Below are positions 1 through 14,006 of a stretch of DNA of 64,000 bases, piece by piece (position 1 is the first letter of the stretch; each line of letters begins with the position of its first letter). A program made the translations under genes and the position numbers. Source of the DNA: Limnoperna fortunei (taxonomy: Eukaryota > Mollusca > Bivalvia > Mytilida > Modiolidae). The stretch covers positions 26,398,863 through 26,462,862 of the forward strand of contig OX104120.1 of the NCBI GenBank assembly GCA_944474755.1. The letters run 5' to 3'. The notes beneath the pieces are model-generated. The model did no database searches, was not told where the DNA came from, and saw only the letters and a program-made list of their open reading frames with translations.

Positions 1-3000
1 TATCCTATAAAGGTTCAATGATTATACGTTTATTGATTGGTTCATTTAAATTTCAATTCAGAACACCTCTCTATCCCTTTGGTTAAACATATAGAACCTT
101 TATGTCTTAACATTCCTGTTTTGTGTTGTCTTTGTGGTATTTTGATCACCCATATTGACATATTATGGTAAAGCCTAATGAACTGAAAAAAGCTTTATAT
201 GTTTACTCTAAAAATGTTGAAGTTTAATAATTTTGTAAGAAACTATCTTTTACTCATTATAAAGAAAATATGATAGTAAAGTATTATATTAATATAGATA
301 AGATTTTTTATAACTTTTTTCATAGAGTAATAGAATATTTTTGGCTTAGATTCTGGAACTTCAAATGATGTATATACTTGAGTATATTAGTGTATATTTA
401 AAAAAGCAAATATGAAACAAACATAATCAAAAGACAATATAAACAAGGAGACAGAAGCTTTGTAACAACCACGAAATCGAAATAAAGTATTACCTCACAA
501 CATACTTTGATAAATTAAAATATGGAATCGTAAACGCCGAGAGCAACTTCATTTGCTGCAGACCTTTAAGATGTTCTTACTTATGAATGTATCGGTATAG
601 AACATCGGTTGAATTCATTTGTAGAACTGAAACAGTACTCATCACATTAATGTTATTTGATAAAAACTTAATGTTATATGCCGTCTTGTACAACAAATAA
701 AAATCTATTGAAGACGCACAAAAGATTAAAACAATTAAATATAGACGCATTTAAAGTTGGCATACAATGCTATATGGTACTTTCCAGATAGTTTTAGCCT
801 CACAAAATACCGGAAAGATAACGGATTAGTATCTACTTTGATGTAAAACCTAAAAGGATATGAAAAAATCTAAGCCTTTTACAGAGAAAGTATAATATCA
901 TTATCAGGGTCTTAAATAGGATCATATCACTAATACCTGGTAAACACCCCGATTAATACAAAATGTTTCCATAATTGAGGCCAAGAGGGAGTTCCAAAAA
1001 GAAATACAGTTTCATTGAAATCATTTGAGCTTATTAAAATAGTTTTAACAGAAAAATTGGAAACTTTAGTTCATTTTGCCTGCAATTATTATTTTAGCAG
1101 TATCATGAATAACTCATTGTTATAGCAAATTGCATGTTAAACTAAAATTTTCCTTCTAGAAACCTCACAATATTTGTGAAGCCGTGTTTGTAATTTGAAG
1201 TGGAGGATTGATAAACCTTCTGTTATGAGGCTTGTTATACAAGAATACAAGATGTTACTGAAATTAATTTGTTTGACGAAAGTGGGAAGACGAAGAATTT
1301 TATAAATACAAAACTAAATACTTTAACATCAACTTTTCAGCTACGACTCAATGGTATTGATAGTGTTTAATGATATGCCTTACTTTCCGGAAGACAATGA
1401 TTTATAAATAGATAACACCAAATGATATATCCTTTTGATCTAGTAAATATTTTATTACTGTTCATAAAGAAGTTTAGCATCAATTTGTTATTTGCATCTT
1501 TGAATGCAAACAATGGATGAATTGAGCCTTATAAGTTAAATATGTCCGTTAACCGTCAAAGGATTTATAATTCCGGACTGAGTTTTCTTTTTCTTTTAGG
1601 AGAAATATTTGTTAGTTTTATAATTTAAATGTTAATTTAAACTTAAATACTTTAATAACAATATGATTGTTTTTGGTTTTAGCTTAAATTAACATTAAAT
1701 TAGTCTCGCAATCAATGGAATTAAATAAATATAATTATATTATATGTATTTTGAATTGCGAAACCATCCATTTGTACAAGATATTATACAAAAAGGGGAA
1801 AAAACATGGCCATGATACATATATCATGTTCCATACTTATAACAATAAATTCAATCTATTGGAAATGGAGGAGGTAATCTCTGGCGACAATGTTTTAGTC
1901 TGAAACTATAAAGACTGTTAAAAGTTGTTAAAGGTATCATATAAAACAATATATCCATCCATTAAACCTATAATGCGGAATAAAATTTTTTTGAGCTTTG
2001 TGGTCTCAATAAAAAGCTATCATCGTGTAATAAAATCAAATTTTAAGTCTTCGATTACAACGTAGCATTATTTTCTGTGATAAATTACATTTAAAAATTC
2101 AAAAAGACAAAATAATACAAAATTAAGCTAAATTATCAAAGGTTTCCGGTCTTATTCATTTTATTACCTAATGCGTTATTATGTCGTACATTCAATATCC
2201 TATTGGATTATCGGAGCACTGTTTGATAAAACGAACTCGTAACTGATAATGCCTTGAATTCTTGCCAATTAAAAAAAGAGTAGTTGAATTACTTTTGCAG
2301 TCGTCGCATATTGTACTTGCCTACTGTTGCATGGCTCATGGGTCGAAACAATAAATTGTTAATGAGAAAAAGAAAACTGTCTGATATTAAGAAAGTCGTT
2401 TGCATTTGTGCTAAGAAAAGTAACAAGGAAGCCGACCGAACAATAAACACATAATAAATCAATAACAAAAAATACATTTGTTAGTTTTTCCTATAATAAT
2501 ACATTTAACGATAGTTAAATTAAAATCAAAAGAAACATGATGGATTCCGTCTTCCTGTGAGAAAATATCTTTATCAAAGAAATTTAAATAGGGATAAAGC
2601 CAAACCGTACAGAACTGATAAAACGAACTATCTCACCATGACATATTAAATTCCTTTTGAAATTTTAGCAATATTGATATAAATTTGACAAGATAAAAGG
2701 TTAACCCTACAATACTCTTCGGTCCAAAATTATTGAATATTGCAGAAAATTTCAAAATATATTTCATAAAACTACCACCCACCTTAAATCTGTTGATAAC
2801 AAAAGTTTTAACGTTAATTCTTTGCGTGGATATTTTGTGATAAAATTGAACATTAAAAAAAACCAACATTTTGCACAAACAATGTTTAACATCTACTCTA
2901 TAAAACACTTATGCATTAAAATTCAAATCATTTTTATATGCATTACAAAATTTTATTGTGTTTGGTTGTTTTTGCTTTTACATATTAATACATGTTTGTT

Positions 3001-4665
3001 TCACTCTGAATCAAAACATTCAGAATAAAGTATTTACAAAGTAGTCAAGGATGATGTAATAACATTGTACCTTTAATCGTCTAAAATATGCATCTCGACA
3101 ATTTTGTGCTGATATTTGCGCATATAAAGCAAATCGGCATCAAGTATTTAATTGGTATGGACCATATACTAAAAGACAAAAAAAACTGCCATTGCAATAT
3201 TTAAGAAGAAACCAATAAGAGAATATAAAACAGTAAATAGATACCTATTGGCAGAATTGATATCAAAATAGGCTTAGATCTGTCTCTAAAACAATAGATT
3301 TACATTGTATAATCTTAATGAAAGTTAATACAATATATATACCCTTTTAAAATTAGGGTTTGATTACTTAATAAAAAATCAAAACACGTCAATCGTAAGT
3401 TTATAAGTATTTCATGCTAATAACAAAGGAAAGTTAGAGGTCACATAGGTTAATGAAATTTCAAATAGAGTCTATAAATATTAATTTAATATTTTACAAT
3501 GTTACGAAATTTACTTCAGTGACAAATTTCAAACATAAAGATTAGGACTGACACATCCTTCAATATGTTTCTTTTCATAAAAACGATCGGCTTCAAAAAT
3601 GGTCGGTTAAAGACTAGAAAACTCAATAGAAACCTGTCAGTCTGTTAATCCTAAACTCACAACATTGTGTAAATTCGCAACCTGCATGGGGTACGGTTAA
3701 AAGACGGATTTCATTTCAAGAATTAAGACTGTGAGTCATCAACGATGAAAATACTGAATTGTCATGGCCATCAATAAATGGTATCAGTTTTCCTTTTTTA
3801 AAAATCGAAATTTTAGTGTGTGTCACGTACGAAAAATAATTTTTAAATACAATATACAATAAATAGACCATACTATTGTTTGTCAAATACGTCCGTTTTC
3901 GGTTTTCTAAAAAGTTTGTTCACATTGTGGCATAAAATTAATTATCATTTATTAAAATACTCTTTATTTAATACATGTATATACTAGTAAATAAAAATCT
4001 ATTAAAATTAACTCTAACAACAATTAAAGTTACTGGATTAAGTTTAAAAACGGTATGTTATGGGTATTTAACTTAAGGTCAACAAACAACATTATATCGT
4101 TTATAACATCATATAACAATGCTTACATTGGCTTTATAATTGGATTTTGTTCTGTTGGTAAGGTGTACATGGCCGTAGCCGGTTTTGGAATTATGATTAA
4201 GCTGTACAGCATTTAAATTTTTTTTTCAATATTTTTGGTTTGGGCGCCACTATTGAATTTTCAATAGACGAACGAGCGTTTGCTGTAGTGAATTTTATAA
4301 CCTTGATATTTTTGAAGACTTTTATTATAACCATGGCACCTGCTTGCTGAATGTCAGTTCTATTAGGTTATCCCCAGACCATAAGTTACACACATTTGTT
4401 CAGTGATTCAGTTATTGACTAAATTTACTGCAATTAAATTCCGAACATGTTCAAATTCTAAGGTTTTTCTATTCGCAAGGTGGAGATGGACTTGGTAGAA
4501 CTTTTCAGAATTTTTATGATAAAAGCTATTCAACATCTTAATTATGTAGTCTTTCACTATTTTCACTATTTTCCCACTGCGAGTATATGTTCAGCAAAGT
4601 TTTAAATATGTGTTAAATAAAAGGCTTGAATAATATTATTATAAAAACAACGCTTTTTATTTTAG
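1..4665. other. AT-rich noncoding DNA, probably upstream intron of the RFX6-type gene
   Basis: No exon, RNA gene or clear repeat was recognised here. The first supported exon of the + strand RFX6-type gene begins at 4666 with an acceptor (TTTTATTTTAG) and is in phase 0, so an upstream exon must exist. The short open frames in this stretch (for example 1715-1903 and 2633-2908) have AT-driven composition, no flanking splice signals and no recognisable motif. The DNA-binding-domain exons of the gene were looked for by eye and not found, so they probably lie beyond the left edge. Confidence 0.5.
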
Positions 4666-7600
4666 ATTCAGAACTTTTTGCTACATTTTTGGCAAGGTCT
4701 TCCTGAACATCTGTTTCCACTGGTGGAGAATCAAGTGATTGTTGATGTTATTTGTGTCTGTGATAATATACTTTATAAGGTAAAACTCTCCTTTTAAGTT
4801 AACATACTGATTAAGGTCAGCTTAAAACTACTGTTCTACGTACATTGCATTTCAGCGGGACTTGCAAGGAAAGATTATTTAAACTTAAATAGATTTATTC
4901 TATAAAATTAACTGTAAATTGAAACTTCTCTGAAAGCATTGTTTCTATTGCCTCAATTTTTCTTTTAAATATGACTAAATATGTAAATACAATGATGATT
5001 GTGGTGGTGTTATTATTTTGTCTCTGTTTTTTTTCTATATCTTACTTCTATTATTATATATAACTATTTATTGTCATACGAACTACTAACATTATATTGC
5101 ACACATTCGGTTACTTTTTTAAACATTTTAAGTAAAAATAACTTAACATTTCAGGTTCTTACTGAAGTTTTAATTCCTGCGACTATGCAAGAAATGTCTG
5201 AAACGTAAGTTAAGTTTCGAGTTATAATATTGTGCGTTTATTGTAAAGAATGACTGATGGTAGGGGTTATTGACACTAATTTCAACAAATTTACTTCTGT
5301 ATTCTGTTGTATTAAGGGATAGTACTAAGAGATTGATAACACCGGAATGCAAATGAAATTTAAGATTTCCATTTTAGTCCAAGTCTCTTTTGTATAGTGC
5401 ATGTCAAACCTTTAATGATTTATTCGATGTTTGCTGTACGTCCAGCGAGCAGTATTTTAGCTATATGCAGGACTAGAACAGTTACCATTAAAAAATAAAT
5501 CCACGGTAAAAGGGGTGTGACCTTTGGAGCACATTTTGACTGTCACTGGAAAAATATGGAGTATTGGTTAGGGGCGGTGAATTAGGCCTTGTGTAGGCTG
5601 CTATGAGCCTACTCCTTTTCGAAATCTACAAAAATGGATCTTTACCTTGCAAAGTGCGTGGCACTCTCAAAACACGTCACTCAGTACGACCGCCACTATC
5701 CGCCACCTGGGAACGCACTGCTTTGTGGCTGGAGCACTGGAACTCTCCCAGAATGGTCCCAGGTAAACCTTTTGAGCCGTCCGATGTGATATATTACAGC
5801 TAGGAAAATGAGGCCGACATCATAGCAACAAGTATTATAGTTGCGTCTAGAGGACAGGATTGAAATAAACTAAAAATGTGTTGTTTATTTAAATAAATAA
5901 CTGTCAATGTGAAAGTCATGTTATTTCTCTGACTTTTGAAACTTTTTTTTCAGATTATTGTGTGATATCAGAAACTTTGCTAAGCACTGGGAAAACTGGG
6001 TATCAACATCTCTAGAGAATCTTCCAGAAAAACTTGCTGAACACAAACTTCCGGTCGCGAGGAGATTTTCATCATCTCTAAAGCGACAGACATCATTTCT
6101 TCATTTAGCTCAGGTGAGTTTTATTCTGTTAATTCATTAGAAATATGGCGTTAAGTATTTCGAATTCAATAAATTAAGGCAAGGACAATGTAACTTTTTA
6201 ATGTATTCAATCTTTACAATATATAAATGTTCTTTTCATGTTCTTTCATTTTTCATAAGTTCTATTTAAGGAACTGAAAGAGAATCCCTAGAAAACATAT
6301 ACAAACAAACATAATACGGAATTCAAACTACAAATATCAAGAAGTATTTTGTTTGCTTATTTACTTTTTACACTGCATATAAAAAGCTGCTATTTGTATA
6401 GTAATGTTTGTATACTACGGCTTTTTAGACTGCGAGGCCTGTGTTGTATGATGCGGCACTAGTAAACCAGACCATCGAGGACGTAGACCGCATAGACCTG
6501 AATAGTATTGGTACTAATGCCTTGTGTAATTCCACTGACTCTGACAGTGACCTTGATGTAAATGGAGAATGTAAGTTGTAATGTCTCGAGATGGTACTCA
6601 GTAAATAGTTTTGTCTACATTGTCTGAAAAATATCTTAAATTATTACATGTTTACAAAACAAATATATTTCTAGGACATTTTTTGTGAAGTAGGTTTTTC
6701 TTTTCATGAATACGACTTTCCTGGAAATGAAGAAGTGTAACACAATAGGTTTCTAATTAGGTTCAAGCTCTTCTAACTTGTAGGGAGCACATGAAAGCAC
6801 CCATGGTTTTTTTATTGCGTTCGGGTTACTTACATTTGGTTTTTGCGTTTTTTGTTTTTTGTGCTGTGTGTCTTTGTCTCAATCCGTGTTTTGTTCCTGT
6901 CCTATTGTTTTCAATTCTTATCGTTTGTTTGTAATTTTTCTGTACAGTGTACGACATTTTTTTAAAATGATAATAATTCTCATTACTTTTACATGCAAAC
7001 AGAACAAACTTTGTTATAAGAATACCATACATATAATGGTATATAAAGATTACTATTATATACAAAATGTTCAATATTTCTTTTCCTATAGTATAAAACG
7101 TAGTAGGTAATTGTAAACACATAATTATTAGGGAAAAGCAAGGATTAGTTAAGGACGTGTTTCATTAAAAAATAATGACAAAACTTAAAATCAATATTTA
7201 TAATATTGTAGTTCTAAAGGAATTTAAAGAATTGCTGCGAAAACAGGCCACTGTTGAGGCGTTTACAGAATGGTTGGATGCTCTCGTTGAACAGAAGGTC
7301 GTCAAGGTATGACACACATTATCAAGATATATTTTGCTGTTATAGAAACGACGATATTAAGCTCTTTAACTTTTGTCTGGTTCATTTGACATTTTGAGTT
7401 TAAGACAATACAATTTGTTAAAACTTGAATATTTTGCATTGTTTTTTAATGTTGAGTATAGCGATTCTTATTCTTATCTAATGTTGTATATACTGATTAC
7501 TAAAATCCAATTACCTAAGTTAAAATTTAAATTGATACATCTTACTGTTCTTTAAAAATTATAGTCCATTATTCTTAGTTAAACTTGTGTGCACTTAATT

Positions 7601-10600
7601 ATTGTTTATATTTTAAAATTATTTTTAATTTCAGCCAAGTAAGCAAAATGGAAGATCTTTTAAGAAAAGAGCATCTGCCTTCCTGTTAAAATGGTCTTTC
7701 TTTGGAGCCAGAGTGATGCATAACCTAACACTCAACAATGCACAATGTTTTGGTATGCTGTTTACTTATTAAAATTAAAGTGTGTAGATGACAAGCAGAA
7801 GTTTTTTAAATGTAAATCCAACTCTAACCTATCTTGTTCTGTTCAAGTTTATATTAATATTATATATTGAATTATAAATATATACTACGAAAAAAACAAG
7901 CTTCTTATGTTTACAGGTATAAAAGTATATGTGCTTTTTTTCTTTGTCTGATGCATTTAGTCTGTGCAATAATTCGTTATTGTAGGTTCTTTCCATCTGA
8001 TAAGAATGTTGTTAGATGAATACGTGTTATTAGCAGTAGAAACACAAATTCACGTTGAAAAAGATACAGAGCTTCAAGCCTTGTTAGACAAGCATATGAA
8101 AACGGGTATGTTTTCTGCAGTTTCATTTTTGTTACTATTTTATGTACTTTTAGTATAGTTATTTGATGTAAGGAAATAAGTAAAAAGAGTTTTGCATTGA
8201 TATTGCTTTCACCTTTTTAATGATTTGTGCTGATCTCCATTTAAATTATTTTTCTCAAGTGTTATTGGACTGCATTATAAAAAAAATCATGCAACGTTTG
8301 TCTTGAAAGAAGTGTTTTTCTATTAAGTGATTTTACTATGGTTTTATAGGGTTTTTTTTTATTTAAGTGACTTATGAATGAAACTATATTTTAGACGAAT
8401 CTGGAGCACGTCCTATTTCTACACAACCGAGTACTTGTTTCCTTGCCAACAGAAGAGACGCAAACTCTCGAAACACCAATAATATGGTAAAGAGGGAGCA
8501 TTGTATGGATGGACCTATGAATGGCATCAATCCATTTGGACAGCTCATTAATGATAAGGACCAACCTTTTATGTCCAACCATCTAAACAATCTAACAGCC
8601 ATGACACAGGTATACCTATGTATCTCAAACTATTAAAATTAAAGTTACTTTATAATGCTTTTTCTTTCCTGTTCATCACCCTATTTTAAATGTTTGACTT
8701 TTCTAAACTATTTATCTTTCGTTTTCTGAATCATGTTAATAAAATATAACTATAATAAACATTTGCTGACATCTTGAACAAGGAGCTTTACTCCCTTCTA
8801 GGTAGCATATACAATAGTTTTAATTGAAGATTTTATGTAAACATTTTTATAATGATTTCATAGTTCATTTTATAAAGATTATTATACATTTTGCAGACGA
8901 TACAAGGAGGAAGCAATCTACTGACGCCACCTATCTCGCCAATAGTTGTTAATCCGATGAGATCAAGCGTAATCAACCAGCCAATTTCATATGTTTCACA
9001 GTCATCCCTTGTGGCCCCTTCATATTCATATTTAGGTAAAACCAATATAATATTTTTACTGATATTTGTAATAACAGTATACAGTTTACAGAAAAACAGA
9101 ATAAAGAAAATAAAATGTTTTACTTAAGGTTAGAATTTTTGCAAATGAAAAGTGAAAGTTATCATTTTAAATTATATATTCAACATAGTGTTAATGAATC
9201 TTACAATTAACTCCTATTTATTTTGTAGGACAACATGACTATCCATCTGGACCAAACTATAACATTGGGGGATACAACTCACCATATTCTAGTAGTGCTT
9301 TCCGTTCCCACCCTGTAAATCCATCGCCGTATTCAATCAAAAATGATTTGGACATTTTTAATCCATTCACCGAACCATCGTTCAATGATTCCTATTTCAA
9401 TTCTCCATACGCACAACAACAGACATTTCCTTCTACGTCAAGTCAGACTGGAAGTGCTTTTAATGTTGTACAGAGTAACCCTTCATACAATGGTCATTCT
9501 ACGTATTCTGTCGGAGGTAAGAAGTTTTAAATTATTGCAAACCACCCTGCAAGTTGGTTTTTCAACAACAGTTAATAAAACATTCACCTAAACCACGTGT
9601 TTTGCAAAATTTCAACAATTGTTGTCTTTTTTGTAAGTGAAAATAAAAACTTTATCGCTTTGGATTTGAGAAACTAAACATTAATTTTGCTTACACTGGT
9701 AATATAGAAATATGATGTCTCAGTGTCGCTTTTTTGTTATCAACTACAAATAAGAACTCGATTAAAATCTAAATGTTTATAATTGTCATGGAGACTGCTA
9801 TGTAATTCTTGTTTTCGTTGTTTTGGTTGAAGTCTAGTTCGTTAACAAGTATTTTGATGCCCCAAAGCTAATTTTACTCCTATTTGTATTTCATGTATAA
9901 TGCAGTTGCCATGCACTAACACCAAACAGTTTATAATCCATCATTTTCATGTCATTATAATAATACACAATTAATGACTTTGATAAAGGTCAATATCAGG
10001 ATTTATCAGCCAGAAAAATATAGTTTTTGAGGGCTGAGAAAAAAATTCTTTATCACATGAATTAAATTACCGTCTTCCTTCATCAGATAAACAGAGAATG
10101 CAACATTTTGTAATTGTTGTAATGCATGTTACTCTTATATTTTTTTTTGATATTGATTTGCTGATAATCCCGTAATTCATGTTTAATCACATTTCAAATA
10201 GTGAAAAGAGAATAAATAAATCAATAATTTTATCCTTACATTTTTAACAGTATATTTTAGAATTACAGAAAATTAAATAACCACTTAAATTAAAATTTAT
10301 AGTTATTTACAAACAGTCATGAAAAACAGGCTTGAACTGGTCAAAATCAGATCATTGGATTCCGTTTGACTACTGTCCAGCGGAATCGTACAGCAAGCAC
10401 AAATTTCCATATTTGTATGTAAATTTAGTACTGTTACGATTTATCATGACCCGAAAGTTGTTTTTAGACCAATCAAAACACGCAAAATTCTATTCATATA
10501 ATGAAAAATGATTTCATGCGATAACTCAATTTATAATTTACCATGTATCGGTTTTATGTAATTTCAGATTACTTTAACCAAAACTACCAACAACCAAACA

Positions 10601-11176
10601 AACCATTGGTAGAACACGTTTCTGTGATCCAGTCCAGAAACCATTTCCAGCACGACATAGACCCGCTCAATATTCTAGATAAACCACACAGACAAAAAGA
10701 AGGTTATGGTAGTCCTGCAAGCTGTCATAGTCCAAGACAATTACATAATAGTAAGTCTATTGTTAAACTGAGTTAATATATTTTAGAGTGTAAAATATTT
10801 TTCACAAACATTGTTATTAAGTTATACGATTGTTTTTATCTATTTTTGTTTATCTGTTTGTTTAATTGTAGTGCACAGACACTTTTAACTTTTTAGCTGT
10901 ATCAGGGCGTCCATTTTTTACGAAGAGAGGAAGCAGTAGCAGCTTAACTTTCTTGTTCTTTTGATATTGTATTACAGTATAATATTTGATGCATTTTATG
11001 ACTACTAATTTTTTTAATAAAACTATTTCTAATATCTTTTAGTGCATCAAGAGAATATTGGCGATGATATAATTGGCATGGCTGTATCTGGAATGTTGGC
11101 AACGGATCATGACATGGTTCCACACTTTTCCGACCCAGGACCACTTCCTTCTATAAACACAGTGTTTATGACCTGA
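4666..11176 (+). CDS. RFX6: RFX6-type transcription factor, 3' 12 exons (585 codons to stop)
   Basis: Exons: 4666-4779, 5155-5204, 5954-6113, 6429-6570, 7212-7306, 7635-7752, 7986-8105, 8395-8609, 8897-9035, 9229-9516, 10568-10750, 11043-11176 (TGA). All introns are GT-AG and the phases chain without a break. The N-terminal part seen corresponds to the RFX extended dimerisation region: [67 protein letters not shown] and [14 protein letters not shown]. The C-terminal part is a Ser/Pro/Asn/Tyr-rich tail with LTPPISP and a terminal [10 protein letters not shown]. These segments and the terminal INTVFM motif are those I know from RFX6 rather than RFX1-4. RFX6 is a nuclear winged-helix factor that binds X-box DNA; in vertebrates it directs endocrine pancreas and gut development. 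The DNA-binding domain is not in the window, so the gene is partial here. It converges on the RASEF-type gene, whose stop is 8.5 kb away on the other strand. Confidence 0.93.
5423..5762 (-). mobile_element. SINE-like interspersed repeat, copy 1 (in RFX6 intron 2)
   Basis: This block in the second intron of the RFX6-type gene is homologous, in opposite orientation, to 54514-54918. Shared landmarks include the CCAGCGAGCA/GCTATAT segment, ACTGGAAAAATATGGAG, the GAGCCTACTC..TTTTCGAAATCTACAAAA segment and CTATCCGCCACC. By eye they agree over most of about 340 bp, but both copies are diverged. The better copy ends in (CAAT)n, a SINE-style tail, which sets the orientation as minus here. The open frame at 5603-5803 is a by-product of the repeat. 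Confidence 0.7.
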
Positions 11177-12810
11177 AGACATTGCCGTAATCGCTTTATG
11201 ATTGTAACAGTTTCTCACATTATGAAGTGTGAAAATGGAATTAAGATTCCTGTTCTAAAGATTGTGTTATTTGAAAATGGATTCAAACTGAAATGTAAGA
11301 CAAAGTGCAATGTTAGTGCTAACAAACCACGGAGTATTGTCTGTGATAACTGGACACGTTTTATGAGGAAACAAATGTTAATTTTCAGTGTCTATCAAAT
11401 TGCAATTAATGATTGTGCAAAATGTAACTATATCGCAATCTCTATTTCACAGTTTATGGAATATATTTTTTGTAGAATTCTTCTCAGTAAAATACTGGAA
11501 ATGTGTATGTGCATATATGTTTTGATATTGTGGTAACGTAGAATTTAAAATTGGTTTTACTAATAAATATTGAAATATTTTTCTGAGCAATACTATCAAA
11601 AGTGAGAATCAAAGACTTTAAGTAGAATAGCAATCGTTTTTTGAATAGCAATTATTTTCATATAGAAAAGGGCTTTTTGTTAATATTTTTTTGAAATTAC
11701 ATGTGTTTTAGAATTAAACAGCAATATCATTGCTATATTGTGAGCTGGACATTGATCTGAATATTTTTGGAGGAAGGTGTAGATCTTCGTATACTGCAAT
11801 AGGTAGTATATAGTTTAAATGTATTTTGTGTATAAGTATATCCGTGAATTAACTTGCCATTAAGAGAACCAATCCAATTTGTAGTTTTGTTATGTTGTAA
11901 ATATATTTTGACTTGGTAAGATAATCATGTGTAAAAATACATCTCATATAATTGAATTATTTACATTTATACTGAAATTTCTTCACATTAAAATTAACAA
12001 CTTGATCAATTAATGCCGTTTTGTCGTTATATCAACCATATTTTATTTTATTGCACAGTATTTACAACGTTTGTAGTGTGCTATCGACCCTTTGCGTTCT
12101 TACCTTTAGTATGTCTTCATCATTGATGTAAGTAATATTAGACTGATCATAACCTTACAGAAAAGCTCCACACTGAACAAGAACGTTGTAATTACTATAT
12201 ATATATATATATATGGAACAAATGCATACTTTATGCAGGTCTTGTTAAATACTGAATATTGGATATTTTTTTTAATACAGACGACAAGAACACGTTAAGT
12301 CGTGATAACGTCTGTTTAAAAAACAAAATGCCCTATATTCCTTTACAGGTCATTTTTCTACTAATCCGATAAATTCGGCGATAAGTGTCAATACGTTGTA
12401 ACTGACTTTATTGGTAATATACTTACTGACCTAGAAATTCGGTGAAAAACGCCAACACAATTTACCGATAAATATTGTATAAGCTCCCATGTGTCACTTA
12501 CATAAACGATCCTGTTATACATAGCTTTGTGTGATTTGTTCGTTTCTTCTTTCTGATGATTCTCCTAATGATTGTACGTAAATCAATCGCACCTTTAAAT
12601 GGTCACAACTTAAATATCCCTCCAATTTTATCATTTTGTTATTCTATTTATAATGTACATATATCTATATATGGCTTGTTATAAACTTTTTGTTGTCTTT
12701 GTTGTTTTTATATATGCTTATGTTCAAAGAATGTCAGAAAAATGTACCAATATGAACAAACTCTGTATTATTCTATTTAATATATAGAATAAAGTTTACA
12801 TTAAAGAGTT
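11177..12810 (+). other. Probable 3' UTR of the RFX6-type gene
   Basis: The sequence after the TGA at 11174-11176 is AT-rich and noncoding. AATAAA polyadenylation signals are present at 11562-11567 and 12788-12793, so transcripts could end near 11.59 kb or near 12.81 kb. A short (AT)n tract lies near 12198-12216. The end of the UTR is inferred from signals only; no splice sites or coding segments were seen. Confidence 0.4.
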
Positions 12811-13050
12811 CTTTTTATATGTTATATCACTACTACAGGGTTACAAATTAGTTGAAATAGAACTGTTGTCGGGAATACTAATATGAGAGAAATGTCGTGT
12901 GTTATAATCAGATCTAATTCTGAAGATTTTATAATACCTTCGGAATGACTCAGAATAATATAAAAGGCTGACATTATCAAAATATACCAAACAACTGTGA
13001 CAGTGATACACATAAAGAGGATTGAGCATACACTTTCAACCCGATTCACA

Positions 13051-13166
13051 CCCTAGTTTAGACTTGCCACAAGTCCCTTTGAATTTGCTATTAGAGAGAT
13101 ACTACTTCATTATCAACATTTCCTATACTATCAGCTTGTGTACAAAGGGACTTGTAAAGTCTGCAG
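13051..13166 (+). repeat. Short hairpin repeat, copy 1 of an inverted pair
   Basis: This 116-bp block from CCCTAG to CTGCAG is repeated in inverted orientation at 16585-16700. Within each copy ACAAGTCCCTTTG near one end pairs with CAAAGGGACTTGT near the other, so each copy can fold back on itself. The layout is that of a small foldback or MITE-like element. No coding content. Confidence 0.7.
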
Positions 13167-14006
13167 AGGCTGTGACCATATTCCAGTCACCTATAAATAG
13201 AACACATAAACATCTCAAACCTTCCCAGTAAAAGATAATAAAATTAAATTGGTTCTGACAGCAGAGTTTCAATTTAACATGTTGTTAGAGTGCTGTGTCA
13301 TATTACAAAAAAAACTTGAGATAAACTTTCAATGTTACTGTGGTAAAGTAAAAGTGATCGTAGGTGAATTTTTATTCGGTTGCACAATGTGCAAGTTATA
13401 GTTGTAGGGGATCATCAAGTTAGAGTTTCAGCTGAACTTTTGATTTCACGTTCAATTTGGAATACGAGTTGAATAAGAGTTAACTTCTAGTTGGAGTAGG
13501 AGTTTGAAGTTAAATTCATATAATTATTTGTATATTTAGAGTCGTTATGTTTAACAGACACCCCTTTTAAAATATTGTTAATGAGGATTAAAATTAAACT
13601 TCTTGACAAACGTAGTTACATCTAAATTTACATGTGTATCGTAATATCCCTAGAAGATCAGCAAGGCTTCCTTTTGGGATGTTAAATCAACAAAAAAAAT
13701 ATGAGACACACTATTTAATCAAATGTAAACAGGTACTAAACAGCAAAATTTTTAACTTGTGTATGTGACTTTGTAAGCACAAAATGGAACTGCAAAGACA
13801 AGGTCCACATATGTGCAACATGTAATAGTTGTACTTTGCTATATTGTGAACTGTATCCAGGGAGGCGGTAACTAATTTCTTTTTTTAAGTCTAATTATTT
13901 TTGGAGAAGTCTAACAATGAATGCACCCCTAAAAGTACCTCAATTGTTTCTATTCCGCAAAAATAATGAACAAGTTAACTTGAACTGCAATATAGATTTG
14001 CATATT

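Noticed and set aside
12198..12216. (AT)n tract considered as a regulatory element
   Set aside because: Plain microsatellite in a probable 3' UTR.
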